A program made the translations under genes and the position numbers. Positions 46,050 through 58,800 of a stretch of DNA of 64,000 bases are shown here, in pieces; the first letter of the stretch is position 1; each line of letters opens with the position of its first letter. The stretch is from the NCBI GenBank assembly GCA_014549065.1, contig JACDOX010000023.1:3441805-3505804 (forward strand). Reading direction: 5' to 3'. Under the pieces are notes generated by a model. It was not told the origin of the DNA and made no database searches. It saw only the letters and a list, made by a program, of their open reading frames with translations. The DNA comes from Cardinalis cardinalis (lineage: Eukaryota > Chordata > Aves > Passeriformes > Cardinalidae).

Positions 46050-49000
46050 TTGTATAAACTCTTGTTTCATCAAGTTATTTTTGCTCAAAACTCCAGTACA
46101 TGTAGACTGAACTGCTATAAAGAGAAGAAATTTTACTGGGTTCTGTGATGGGTGACTGTGGTAATTTATAATAAGTTTGTAGAAAGCTAAAGTTTNTTTT
46201 TACTTATATATGTAAAAGTATGTGAATATATGCATAAATATAAATTCACCATCTCCTTTTCATACTAGATGGCTTCTGAATGCTGAAATTCTTCCAAATC
46301 TGCTTCACATTTGTGTCATGTTTAATATTAAGGATGCCCAACTGTTATCAATTTATCAAATTTGGATAAACTATTTCCCATCTTCTTTTCTCTTACTTAT
46401 ACCACATTTCTCCATTTTTGCTTCCTGCCACATTTCTTAGCGAGAGCCAACAGCACCAATTCCAACATTGCTTTAGGTTTTCTCTCAAGTAATCTTCCTG
46501 CCTACTGACCAACTTCTCTGATTTTTGAGTCAGAAAATTTGTAGTTGCAATAAATACCCCATGCTTCATACTATTTATAGACATCAGAGTTTGAGNGTGC
46601 TCTGTTCTGTTCTTGGGAGTCAGACATCCAAAGTTTAAATGATCNTTGTCTGAAGTGCCTGCTTTTTCATCCATATAGCAAAATTATCAGGATCAGCAAT
46701 TTCATTCCCTNAAACAAAGGCAGTGTATACTATGTGGGATGTTCCATGTGTCACAGCAGAGCTGTGTGCTTCACAGGAATGTGCATCACATTCCTACCTT
46801 GCTAGAATCCCAGTTTGAATATGAAAGGAGTGATGNACAAAAAGGGAAGACATTAACTCCTTTCTTACCTTTCTCTTTGCTACAAGCCAGTGTTGTGGCT
46901 TATACATCTTTCTTTTCATTATATCCAAAGTGCATACAATATAAACAAATAAGCATTCAACTTTATAAGCTATATACGAGAGTGCATTGTGTAATTTACA
47001 CTGCCTAAGAAACTTAGGGCAAAATGATTTGAAATTTTAGCTCTCCATTCATAAATTTGGATAGAAAGTGTATGATCAACACATTTGTTTCANTTAAAAA
47101 CATGCACTAAAATGAAAAAATCTCACAAGGGGGAGGGCAAAACCGAGGTGGAAAAGCAGGTATGAAGAAAGGCATGAAAGGGAGTTGCTGCGAGACAAAA
47201 GAGCGAAGGCAATAAGCCAACAAGGAGGAATCTATTCCAATTAGTAGAGTTCTCTAAAATAAAGGAAGTGGCTTTTATAAACCGTCTGTCTCTGGAACAT
47301 CATGCAGATAAAAGTGCTGGAGATACGCAGGTAGCAGCAGCACATTTCTGCTGACAGGGTTTAGTTGTGGTTGCTGACAGAATGGGGCCAGCAGAACAGA
47401 TTTCAAATACTGCAAGCTTTTCTTCTTCCTTTTCTTTCCAATATTATTGCTGGAATCAGAGATAGTAGTGCATAAGAAATCTGTAAAAAGAACATTGCTG
47501 GTGGTATGTTACCATGTTAGCACTAGGAGCTCCAGGGTGATTTTACAAGTTCATTTAAAAAAAATTATTTCAAATTTTCAAGTGGAGAGATCTAATTTAA
47601 GAAAGAGATTGTCATATAACTGTGGTTACATGTTCAGCTGGTCTATGGGATATCAGCATCAGTGCTGCTTTAACTGCCCATGCCTCACGAGAGAGAGCTG
47701 AGGTGCTCATTTCCTGGGAAAAACCTCTTCTAAGACACACATCAATAGCACCATAACATTTTAAGTAGTTTAATCNTAAACAGCAGATACTGCCCAAGTA
47801 GGATCCTTCTCCTACAAGGAATGGGGAGGAGGAAGGAAGGAGTTGAGCAGGAAGATGGAAGCANTTCCAGGAATGTCATTGGTTTCAGTGGTTAAACTGA
47901 AGTCAGGATGGAGAGAGGAAAAGGGTGTGAGGATAGGCTTCAAGCTACAGGACCAAATCTCCGAAGCTGCTAGAAAAACTTTCACATTCTGGTGAAAAAA
48001 GTGTGAGTAAGTGGCCACAGAAGCAAGTGCTGGCATTCAGAACAAAATAATGGGATCCATGCATTTTTAATTCATAAGGCAGTATTTAAAAGCAGACTGA
48101 AACTCCAAAAAGTAGTGTGAAATACCATCATAGCCAGAATTTTGGAAAGAGTGTACAAACAACACTGGAGTCTGAGCTACAGGNTTTCTGTCACCAAGGT
48201 CTTATAATTTTCCCTTTTTAATACACAAGAATGCAATNCCCAAAGAGTTCCTGAGTTCTCCTGATTCAGCTCTGAACAGACTCCTGCTCTTCNTGCTGTC
48301 TCCCAATGCCAAATTTTAAGTCAACAAGAAACAATTTTGCAACATAAAAATATACTGCCTTCTTCACATTCCTGACAGAAATGGGATTGATTGGCAATAT
48401 TTTTCCTCATACAGAGCATGACCGCCAACTTGACCAAAAAACCCTGCTAGCTGGAAATNGTTTATTTTAGTGTTGTTACATAACATGTTAGCTTTGACAG
48501 AACCTGGCAAAGGAATTTTTGCTGCTGGGCACAGCCAACTGCTGCTGCTGTTGTCTGTGTGCTGTGGGGTACTGGGTAAAGCAGGTCGGTGGAATGGTTT
48601 GGATTAAGACAAATTCCCCCAGGCCAGAGGGGTTTATTGAAGGGAGTGACCATGGGATTAACAACACGCAGGAATAACTCCCGGAGGCTTCTGTGTAACT
48701 GAAGTGCAGTTAATGTGCTTGCTTGCTTTAGTCAAATCCATGGGTGCCCTCAGGTCAAGATAGATAGTCAAGAAGCTACAGTCCAAATGCGAAATGCTTT
48801 TCTCCCCTAAAATATTCCATGCCTCCATCCTACTTGGAATTATGTTGCTCTCACTTAGTTCTTGTACTCCCAGAGACAAACTGAAAGCTGTTGTGTGTGC
48901 TTTGCAAATTACAACATTTATAGCCCTTTGTTACTAAAGATTAGAGGAGTTTCAGCTAGGTCATACAGAAACACGGGGATATAAAGAACTTCAAATGCAA

Positions 49001-49300
49001 AGAACTGAAAGTGAATTTACTGTATTTGACACAATTTATGGTTGCTTCTGAAAAAGTTTGTCTCCATATGCTGTAAAGCACGCTGAAGCAGCGCTCAGTA
49101 ACATTCAGCAGTGACATGTTAGAAAAGCCAGATTTCAGAGGGGTTTCATTTGGAGCTTTTGATTGCTTTTAGAATAAGGAAGCCTGAGTATTAAGGACTT
49201 GAGTTGGGTCTCTTCCTCTAGCCTGATTGTAGAAGTTTTCCCAGAAGATGTGTAGCTGTTAGCACTGCAGATCACGGGTCAGTTGGAGAAAGGGCAGTAG
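46050..49300. other. Intergenic interval between MRPS10 and UTP25
   Basis: About 3.2 kb. No coding exon, repeat family or RNA gene is recognised. Small open frames on both strands lack conservation cues and splice context. A purine-rich stretch with g/a runs lies at about 47110-47240. Confidence 0.75.
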
Positions 49301-49746
49301 CTGCAGTAGTGTCTGCCTGCGCTCCGTGAGCCCGACAGCAGCGCCAGGGGTTCGCGCTCTCCGCCCNGCTGCCACACGCCGCTCACCCACTGCACCGCGG
49401 CTCCGGCAGCGGAAACGCGTCACGGCCCGCACCAAGCCCGGGTCGCGGCGGGCCACAGCGTCGGGACGGGGTTGAATTTGGGCACAGTCTGGGACGAGTG
49501 TTCCCTGCCAGTACTTCGTGTTCCCCAGCGCGGATCGCAGGAACAAATGTTCGCCCACTCCCCGCGCGGCACGCTGGCTGCTGCTGGCGGGGCGAGGCTC
49601 GGCCCCTGAGCTCACCCCCCTCCGCCTCTCCTTCCAGCCGCCCGCGGCCCCGCCTTCCCACGGTGCGACGCCCTCCCCGGCATCACCGGGCGGCGCCGGG
49701 CTGCGGGCACCGCCCCGCCGTGCGACAGCGCAGCGCGCCGGGCACC

Positions 49747-49752
49747 CACGTG
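49747..49752. promoter_or_regulatory. UTP25: Canonical E-box CACGTG upstream of UTP25 ATG
   Basis: CACGTG 17 bases before the start codon inside the CpG island; a second copy lies in intron 1 at 50365-50370. MYC/MAX-type factors bind this motif and commonly drive ribosome-biogenesis genes. Occupancy here is inference. Confidence 0.45.
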
Positions 49753-49769
49753 GAGCGGGCCGGGCCGGC

Positions 49770-49870
49770 ATGGGCAAGCGGCGAGGCGGGCGGGAGCTGC
49801 TGCGCAGCCTGAGCAAAAAGCAGAAGAAGCACCTGCGGGAGTTCGGCGAGGAGCACCCGTTCTACGACAA
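49770..49870 (+). CDS. UTP25: UTP25 exon 1
   Basis: Encodes [19 protein letters not shown] and [15 protein letters not shown] (last codon split), a Lys/Arg-rich nucleolar-localisation type segment. Donor gtgagt at 49871. Confidence 0.96.
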
Positions 49871-52800
49871 GTGAGTTCCGGGCTGGGCGAGCCCGCCCCT
49901 TGCCCGCGGTTCGGTGCCGGGGCTGCGGGGCCGAGGGGCCCCGCTCAGCCCGGGCCGGCCCGGGCGGCCGCCGCTCCCGCTCAGGCTGGCCCTGGGCTCC
50001 GACGGAAGGAGGGGAGCTGCAGCTGCATGGAGCNCTGCCGCTCGCGAGCCGGGAATCTCGAAAGCAGAACGGAAAGCAGGAAATGTCGGCTGGGATTTTC
50101 TTGCAACAAATGCAGACTCTTGTGATGCAGCCCGGAGGCTGCCCCCAGGAGTGGGGAAAAGCAGGAGTGCGAGTTGGTTTCCCATTTTGATACCAGGCCG
50201 GTCTCTTGGCTTGCCAGGGTTCCAGCTTTCCCGCTGTTTACTCCGTGCTCGTTTCTGATCTCGGAAAGGGTATGAAAATAGAGTAGCGAAGGTCTGTGTG
50301 ACAGGAGCCATTCCCTCCTCGGCGGGATGCCCCTCTGTCAAATTGACCACCTTCCCTTTGTACCCACGTGTGAACTTCTGGGGAAAGAGCTGCTTAGTCC
50401 CGATGCTCTGTAGTCTGTGGTGCTGCTGTAGAGCCTTTAGGAGCAGGCACGCAGTGTTAAGGTCTGTGTGTCCCCTGGGACCCTCCTGGCCTGTCTGCAT
50501 TGGGGTGGAAGGCCTGCTGGAGGGAGTGTCCTGTGTGTCACCCATACGGTGATGCTCAGTCCCACGCAAGACTCTGTATCTTATTGAAGGAATTGAGGTT
50601 AGTTTAAGCCCAGCTTGCACAGTGGCTTCTTTGAAGAATTGCAGTCCCAACACTGGTTAATTGATGCTGGTTTTCCTTTAGTTTGTGTCTGTTTCCCACT
50701 TCACGGACCAATATTTAGGGCTAGGAGTAGTCTCTGTCTCTGGTTAACTTTTTTACAAACGACTCTTGTGGCGAGGTGCTTTTAATTCCTTTTGAGACCT
50801 CATCTTCTGATTAACACTGGATTTTATTTCAAAATTTTTACTGATCAGTTGTAATGCNTGAGCACTTAGGCTTCATGTACAGAGGGTCACATCACCTGAG
50901 AGGGCAACCCTTAAGGTTTACCTTAAAGGTAAATGCCCAGTCTGTTTTCTTTGGGAGATATGTGTGATGGTTTGGTTTTGAGCTTTCTTTTACTTCTTTA
51001 AACTTGCCTAACTGATCAAATCACTCTTCCTCTTATTTCTTTCATCCTGTGTGTAACATCATTGGCAGAGTAAGGTATGTTAGTGTTTTCTTTTCAGGGT
51101 TTCTGGAAGACCAGAAGGAACTCAAATATGTGAACTGGTAATGTATTTTTATTCCTTCCTTACTTTTATTTTTGTGTAGCTTAGTGAAGTGAAAAAGTTA
51201 GCATTTCATGTTTCCACCTTATTCAGGCTGATTAAGTTGTTCCCCTTAGAAAACCAGTGTTTAGGAGAAAAAGATGAATGTGATTTTTGTGTGGCTCCGA
51301 ATTCTCTGTGATGTCTGCCTCTAAACTCTTAAACCATCAGAGGGCAGAAGCAGCAGGAAATAACAGCAGTTCTTAATTTTTTTGTGTATTAGTCACAGTG
51401 GAAGTTAGATCACACTCTAAGTTGTTGTTTTAATAATGTTGGTAAACATAGTGTTGCATGAGTTAGGAGACTTAGTTCTCTGTTGAGCAAAGAAATATGT
51501 TAATACTCCTTCTTCAGATTTCCAGTGCTTTACTTGTTTTCAGTCAGGATTTGGTAACCTCCTTTATCATCAGATTAATAAAAGACTTCAAAGTTTTAAT
51601 TTGGAAAAATTAATTACGCTGTTTAATTTGTTTCCTTTAGCAATTCTGTGCATTAATGTAGTATTTACTGGGTTTTTTTCCTTTTTGGGCTAAAAGAAAT
51701 TAAGAAAGGAGTTAATGGTGTTGTGTTGATACTCNTGGTTTCACTACAGTTTTGGCTATAATCTGGACACTGGTTTGTGCAAGCCCAGGACAGAACTGGC
51801 TCAAGTCTGGCTTGCTTGAAGTGTAGAGCTGTACTGCTGAACCAAACCTGACCAACTCCCCAGGGAACCCTTGCCCACTGACAGCTATTTCACTTACCTT
51901 CTTGAAAGCCAGAAGCATTTCCAGCATGCTCTGTCCCTTGTATGGGTGCCTTTCTACAATTTTCAATCCACGTGTGGTTTTCTTAGAAGAATCTGATGCT
52001 GGTTCAGTAAATGCTTTGTCTGTGGAGATCAAATGTCCTCACTCAGAGTAGACTGTGAGAGAACTGGGTTTTGTGGTGCTCCAAGTCAAATTGGTGCAGA
52101 AAGAGGCACTTTAGTCTGTCTCCCAAGATGGTTTCAAAACCTAAATGGAGGTGTCCAGTATAGTTATTGGCATAAAATGCTGGGTTTTGAAAAATTACAT
52201 TGCATCTATGTAAAGGTTTGATGTGAGAGGGGAAACATAATAGTGCAAGTAGAAGTAAGGGTATTTGCCTGCTGCTCTATAGGCTGTTACTGTTGTTGCT
52301 GTTTACACTCATGTTTTCCTTTCCAGTCTGATGATTCTGATAAATCAAGTCAAGAAAGTGATTCAGAGACTGAAGTGGAACAGGTCTCTGGATATCATAA
52401 GCTCCTGGCTACCCTGAAGACCTCGCCTGAGCCTGAGAGTGAGGAAGAGGAAGATGAAAGTGAATCTGAAGAAGCTGAGGAAAGTGAGGNAGAAATGGGC
52501 AGTGAAGGGTCCCAGGAGACTGGAGAAGCAGAGGTAGACAAAGAAAAGACGAATGACNTTCCAGAGGAGGAAGAAGGTAGTTTGTCTTTTCCCATGCTGC
52601 TTTGGTGAATGTTGTTTGACTAACGTATGTTTTTAGCCAGGATCCTGGTGTAGACTGTCTTGTTGGCTGGCTGCTCTTCTGCCTTGGAGACTCTGTTGCT
52701 CCATTGGCTCTGTGTGGGTGGGAGCAGCAGCTGCTGAAGGATTTAGCAGGGGAAAGGGTAGCTGTGCTCATTTTCTGCCAGACAGCCTGCTGCTGCTTCC

Positions 52801-55800
52801 TCAGATGTTGTTTGTGCTGCAGCACAGAGGAAATCCACATGGAGCAGCAGACCAGGGGTTCTCACCCACTCATGGGAGACACAAGCTGTTCCCTCGAGCA
52901 GCATCTGGTTTGGCTGTGCCACCAAGAGCAGGGAAAGGTTTGCCTCACAGCATGGGAAAGAATATGGAAATTGGAAGGAAACCTCCAGCTTTATGGCAAG
53001 GTGTCCTTATTCATGAAATCTGCAAAGAAGTGCTGGGAGAGAGGAGTCAACCTTTAATCATTTCCAATTATTTAGGGTCTTCAGAAACTAAAAGTTAAAT
53101 TCCTCAAACAGGTTACTTCTTTAATTTTATCTGGGGGACCACATTTTGTGTTATGTAACATTTGGCATGCTAGCCAAAAGTCATCTTTTGGCTGGCATGC
53201 CGAAAGATGTAGAATACAGGCTTTGTAGAGTACAAAGCCTGCTTTTATCTTTTTTTCGTAGTTTTGGGAGAAGAAAATNGGTAACTCAAAGGGAGCAACA
53301 CCTACAGACAGTAACTTTTCCAGGAGAAAATAACCTGTTTCTTTCTAACAATTGACAGACATAGACNCAGCAGAGCAGATGCTCAGCCAGGAGCAGGCTG
53401 ATGGCACAGATACCTCTTGTGACCCACGTCATGGAGTAATTGAGGAGTTTACTGATGTGAAACATGAATCTGAATTTAGCTTGGAAACCAATTTCATGGA
53501 AGAGGAGAGTGGAGATTGCAATGCAGATAGGAGAGACAGCAGTTCTTCACAAGCTCTTCCAGAAGGTAAAAAATTGTGTTTGTGTTTAAGGATCTGCCTT
53601 TAGAGGAGTGTGTGTAAACATGTTTAAATTGTCCAACACCCTAGTGATGGGCTGTACAGTTTCTAAGTTCTTCCACTTCATTATTCATGCTGCCCACATG
53701 TCAGCTGGTTACATAAGGGACCCTTAACACTAATGCAGATGTGTAGCTGAACTATTCNTTCTCTGTAGCCCCTGGGGACTGGNNTTCATGTNGGGTTTCT
53801 GCTATGACTGGTAAAGCTTAAANTATCAGGAACTTGAAAAGTGTGTGGAGGGTGTTATCCTGTTCTGCTGCTTTAATAGTAGTTTTAAAAGCCACTGTAA
53901 TACAAAGAGCTCTGCAAGCCTGCACTTGACTATGGAAGATGTTCTTGGCACAAACAGCACAGTAGATAATCACAAAGCTGACCTGTGAGGGCATCCTTCA
54001 CATCTCAGTGGAGTTAGAGGTCAGATTCTGAGAAGCTTGGAGCAGCCACAGTAATTTAGACAAATGCTCAGTGCTCTCAGAATTTTGAAGGTTATGCAGA
54101 GGAGTCAGACTGCACCAGGATCAGGAGTGAAGCATCAGCAGAGCACATGTAGTGTCTTTTAAGGGTGTATCCCAGAATCTCAGTGCACTGATGGATGCAT
54201 CTGAAGCTCCAGTTGGAGCTGTCCCACCATATGTAACAAAATAACTGTGTTGCACGGCTGTGCGATCCTTCAGCGACAGGGCACGCACTGGTGCTTGCAC
54301 AGTTTCTGCTCATATTTAATGCTCTGTGCCTTTAATATCAGATGGCANCGTTTGAGAGAGAGAAATATGTTTGTAGCATCCCTAGTGATGCTGGCTTGTC
54401 ATCTTGGAGCAGCAGCTGACATTAGATCTGGGAGGCAGCCTGGGTGATACATGAAATGTGTGGAAGCATCAAAGGGCCATGTGATAGAAAAAACAGCTCG
54501 TTCTTGTTACCATGAGAATATGACTTAGGCTGCTGGCATTGCATTTTAATGAGACCAGTAGCTCTCCAACTGCATGCTAAGTATCCTAACAGCTTTGTTC
54601 CACCTATAAANGATGCACTACTTCTCAGTGGGTTCCTGCAGCTTGGAAATGTCTTTATCATCTATTGCAGAAAATGAATCACCAAAGATAGCAGAAAAAG
54701 GATTAATTTCTACTCTGGTCCCAGGGTCACTAAAATTCCTGAAAATGTATCCCATTACTCCCTCTATTGGAAAAATGTTGGAACCAGTAAAACTCAACTG
54801 AGGAGAGACCCTGCAATACAATTAAATGATATCCAGTTCATTTTCATTTCTGGAAAAATTTTGTCAATTTTTTTCAGTGTCATGATCAGTAAATGTCTTG
54901 ACTTTTGCCCAGGTAACTTGTGTGTGGGCTGGGTATTTGTTGGCAAGCACCAGTGTTCCCTAATTTTCTTTATGCAGTGAATGCTGCTGTGCTGCAAGCA
55001 GGATACAGGGCTTGGCTTTCAAAATTAACTTTGCATGTGACTTTGTGCATGGCAGTGTCTTTGAGTATGATGTGATTTAACAGTTCTTTGCCTCTCCTTT
55101 CCTTTCCAAAAAGAAATGCTGATTAGATAAATCAGACTTTGTCTCACTCCAGGCAGTTTTTGCCCCCCTTCTCCAAAACTCACCTAATATTTCTCTGCTT
55201 TATTACAGACTGTGTTCATATCACTGGCCAAAGCCCTGGGCAGAACTATTTGTAAATTAGGAAGGTTAGCAAGCTCACTTGGGACTTTACTATTGACAGC
55301 CTTTTTTCACCTGCAAGCAATGGACGTGCCAGAGCTTAAGGCAAAAAATTGCTACTGTTTTCCAGTACATATTGTTTTCTTGTCTAACGTTTGATTAGTG
55401 CTTGAAAATTCTAGTACTTCCATAAGTGCTTCTTTTTCTTTTTTAAAAGCAATCTGTCAAATCTGTTCTCTCTGTTCTTTGCAGAGAGAATTTGACATCC
55501 TTTCTCTCATCTCCAAGTGTTTTGAAATAACTAGTTTTAATTGTGGTGTTGGCCAGCATGGAGACTGTTCATCTCATTTGCAAATCCATTCTGCAGCTTG
55601 ATTCTACTGTTAGCTGCAATAGTTCTCAGGCTATTTTTTTTTGTTGTTACTGTAAATAGATCCTTTTAAGCAGCACATGGACAAAGAGCTTGAAGAAAAG
55701 GAAATAGAGAAAATGTCTACGCTTCCTAAAACTTCAAGTCAAAGTCAGGTAATAATTTTCTGTAGCCATNCAGCATTCCTAAAGATGCCTGGATCAAAAT

Positions 55801-58800
55801 AATCCTTTTTTTTATATAGATGAAGTAGATCACAATTGTTATTATTACCTGCTGGCACTAGAACTATCGAGATTTTTTCACTGTGTTGTTGTTGAACTGT
55901 TTTCTTCTTCATTTACTGCTGAGCAAGAGTTGAAATGTGAAGTCTGCTGTTCTTGGAGGCATCTGCTGACCCACCTGAAACACATAGCTTTAGACCTTGA
56001 GCTGTAGTCCCAAAACCTTGACTAGGGTTGGAAACAGGGCTTGATTCTGAGTGGTGACAGCAGAATGCCAGGGATGTGCTCTGCAGCTGAACTTCTGAGG
56101 TGACCATGTACACTTTTAAAGGTACTTGTGATGCACTTTCACATTCTTGCTTCAGGATGGCTGTGTCCCTGTACACATTTACAAGCCAGTGAAGGGGAAT
56201 TTATTACTTACTTTATTACTTAATTACTTTATTACTTAATTCTGGTGATAATATGTGAATTACATTACCAGAAAACCATCTCATTGCTTGACAGAGAATA
56301 TTGGTTTTCAAAATACTCATTTTTAGACAAACCTTTGCTTCGTAACTTTTCCACATCTGATTTTGTTTTGGAGACTTGCCTCTCATTNTGGTCAGCCATA
56401 TGTTTGGTGACATTCATTGGAAGATGTCCAATGGTTAGTTAGAGAGAAAGCTGTGATTTTTTTTGAAATTTAATTTACTTTTTTGGCACATGGTGGCCAA
56501 AATTACCAGTGCCACCTGAAGCAATGCATGATATATCTTTGCTTAAATTGGTGTAGCTACTTTACGGGGACAGCTGGGGACAACTTGCATGGCAGAAGGC
56601 TTAAAGTTTAGAGTTTTCCCCTACTACACTGATAGCTGTTCAAAATCAGACAGACACCCAACAAGACTGCATTTAACAACTGTATCACAGCTTCTGGGAT
56701 TAGCCCCTAATGGGTTTATTTTCTTCCTTGATCGAAGTATGTGCTCATTGGGGTCAGCTGGTAAGCACNGTTGAACTGCAGAGATCTCATCTTGTCCCTG
56801 GTTTGAGCCACTGATTTGCTGGGCAGGTTAGGCAGAAAATTCTTCAGTTTCCTCCGGCATGGGAACAGTTACAAACGTACCATTGCAAGATCCATCCAGA
56901 TCTACCAAGCTGAAATTGTTATTTATCCTGGCAGACTCTCAAAGAGATTGCATATTGAAAAAAAAAGTAAAAATATTGTATTATGACAAGATGATTTCCT
57001 TAATCTCACAAACTTGATTAAAGTTGATATCACCAGCTGTGGTGATATGCTTTGAAGTGTGCAAGGTTTGGTACATATGACTCCTGAGTGTTGTTGGCTT
57101 ATTTTTTTTTCCAGTGGCCAAGGCTGGGTCAAGTCGTTTTCTCTTCCAGTTTGGAGAAACAGAAAACTTTCAAAGCAGACAAAGAAGTTGATGTGAAACA
57201 GCTTCATCTCCACAAGCCTTTGGAATCCACTTGGCCAAAAGTGAATAAACAGTTTCTGTCTGCAGCGGACAAACCAAGTGATTCCTCTTTTACCCCGTTA
57301 CAAAGAGAGCTGTTCTGTGTCATGAATTCCTACCGGGACTTGTTCTACCCGGAAAGAAACGCTCTAACAAACGGAGAGGAGATCCGGCACGCTTACTGCC
57401 TGCACGCCCTGAACCACGTGCTCAAGGCCAACGCCCAGGTGCTCAGCAACAACGCCAGACGGAGGGATCGAAAGCCAGGCACCGACACCGATGACCACAG
57501 GGACCAGGGGCTCACCAGGCCTAAGGTAAGGGCGCTCTGGCTCCCTGACCCCCACCCTGGCTGCCTCTTCAGGCTGTACAAACATCCTGGTAGTTTACCC
57601 ACAAGTGTTTCTGCTGCTGCTCTCTCAGGGAATGTGTTCCTGGGCATATGCCTTTCTACATTCCTTTATCATGCCTGGAAGTTGTCCTCCATGGCCAGGG
57701 AAAATGCCTTGTGAGAAGCAGTGAGCTCAGTGTTGTTAGCCAGCCTGGTTCTGTGCCAAGCCATGAGTTTGACTTAATCTGGTTTTTTGTCCCTATCACC
57801 ACAGACTGATAAGTTTTTCTGCTTCCATATTTAAATCTGCCAGTGCAGACAGGTGCCTCCATATCAATCTTCAGTATCAGTGCAGGTAGTGTAGGCTGTC
57901 ACTCAATGTGAGATGTGTCAGAAATTNTTTTGTCCTTAGGCACTTGTAAGGACTTGCCTGCATGAAAGGGTCTTTCTGTTTGGGCCCCAAACCAATCCTC
58001 CCTGGATTCATAGCATCCTGTACTTGATTACCAGGTGGATTCAGCTATGGCAGCCTGTCACCAGTGTGCCAGCTGCCTGTTGAACAATTCCAGAGAGCTG
58101 GGTTTCAACGTTTGCTGCATGCCTGGCAAATCTCTGGTTTCTGTGTTGACTCCCCCACTAGCCATTTATATTTTGGAGTTCTGTGCAGAAATTATTGCCA
58201 CCCTTCCAAGAGCCAGCCCTTGACCCTGTCTCTGTGTCACAGCAGCTCTTGCTTGCCTGGAGAACGTGCTTAGTTTTCAGNTCCCTTGAGTGAGCTGGGC
58301 AACCAGGCTGAGCTGCTGGCCAGGACCAGTTCAAGAGCAGTCCATCCCAGTGCATCTTCCCTCCCTGCTGCTTGTCAGAATGGTTTTGTTTGGATTGTTG
58401 GGATGCCCCACGGGGGCAGATCNAAGCCAAAGTTTAATTAACTTACGCTTAATGGCGAGTGTTCGTGTGTGATGGGTTACTCTCTGTCACTGTTGATCTG
58501 CACAGGTGCTGATGATAGTGCCCTTCAGGGAGTGTGCTCTGCGCATTGTGCATATTTTCATCAGTCTCCTCGAAGTGAATGACAAGAAAAAAATAGATGT
58601 GAGTAATAAAAAGCGCTTCAAAGGGGAGTATGGCTCTGACCCAGAAGAGAAGCCCCCCAACCTGAAAAGACCTGAAGATTATGAAGCTGTCTTTGCTGGC
58701 AACATTGATGACCACTTCAGAATTGGTAATAACCTACTGAACAGATGATTTTTGGCTTGTACAGAAGTGCTACATAACAAATTTTTCCCAAATGCCTTAG

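Larger units (their letters stand above)
49310..50080. promoter_or_regulatory. UTP25: CpG-rich promoter island of UTP25
   Basis: A GC- and CG-dense block that covers exon 1 and the first 200 bases of intron 1, with sharp edges against AT-richer flanks. It has no TATA box near the start. The 185-residue antisense open frame across 49259-49816 is a composition artefact. Confidence 0.75.
52577..53358 (+). other. UTP25: UTP25 intron 3 with two adjacent hairpins
   Basis: 782 bases. Contains the paired inverted repeats at 53164-53241 described separately. Frames in 52700-53100 are open on + but have no family match. Confidence 0.8.

Noticed and set aside
46050..49300. A fourth gene between MRPS10 and UTP25
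   Set aside because: Frames are at most about 90 codons, with no domain, CpG island of their own or phase-compatible splice chains.
49259..49816. 185-residue minus-strand open frame over the UTP25 promoter
   Set aside because: GC-rich CpG island with few stop codons; Arg/Pro/Ala-rich translation without a motif; overlaps UTP25 exon 1 on the other strand.
53164..53241. H/ACA snoRNA in UTP25 intron 3
   Set aside because: Two hairpins are present, but there is no ANANNA hinge between them and no ACA downstream.
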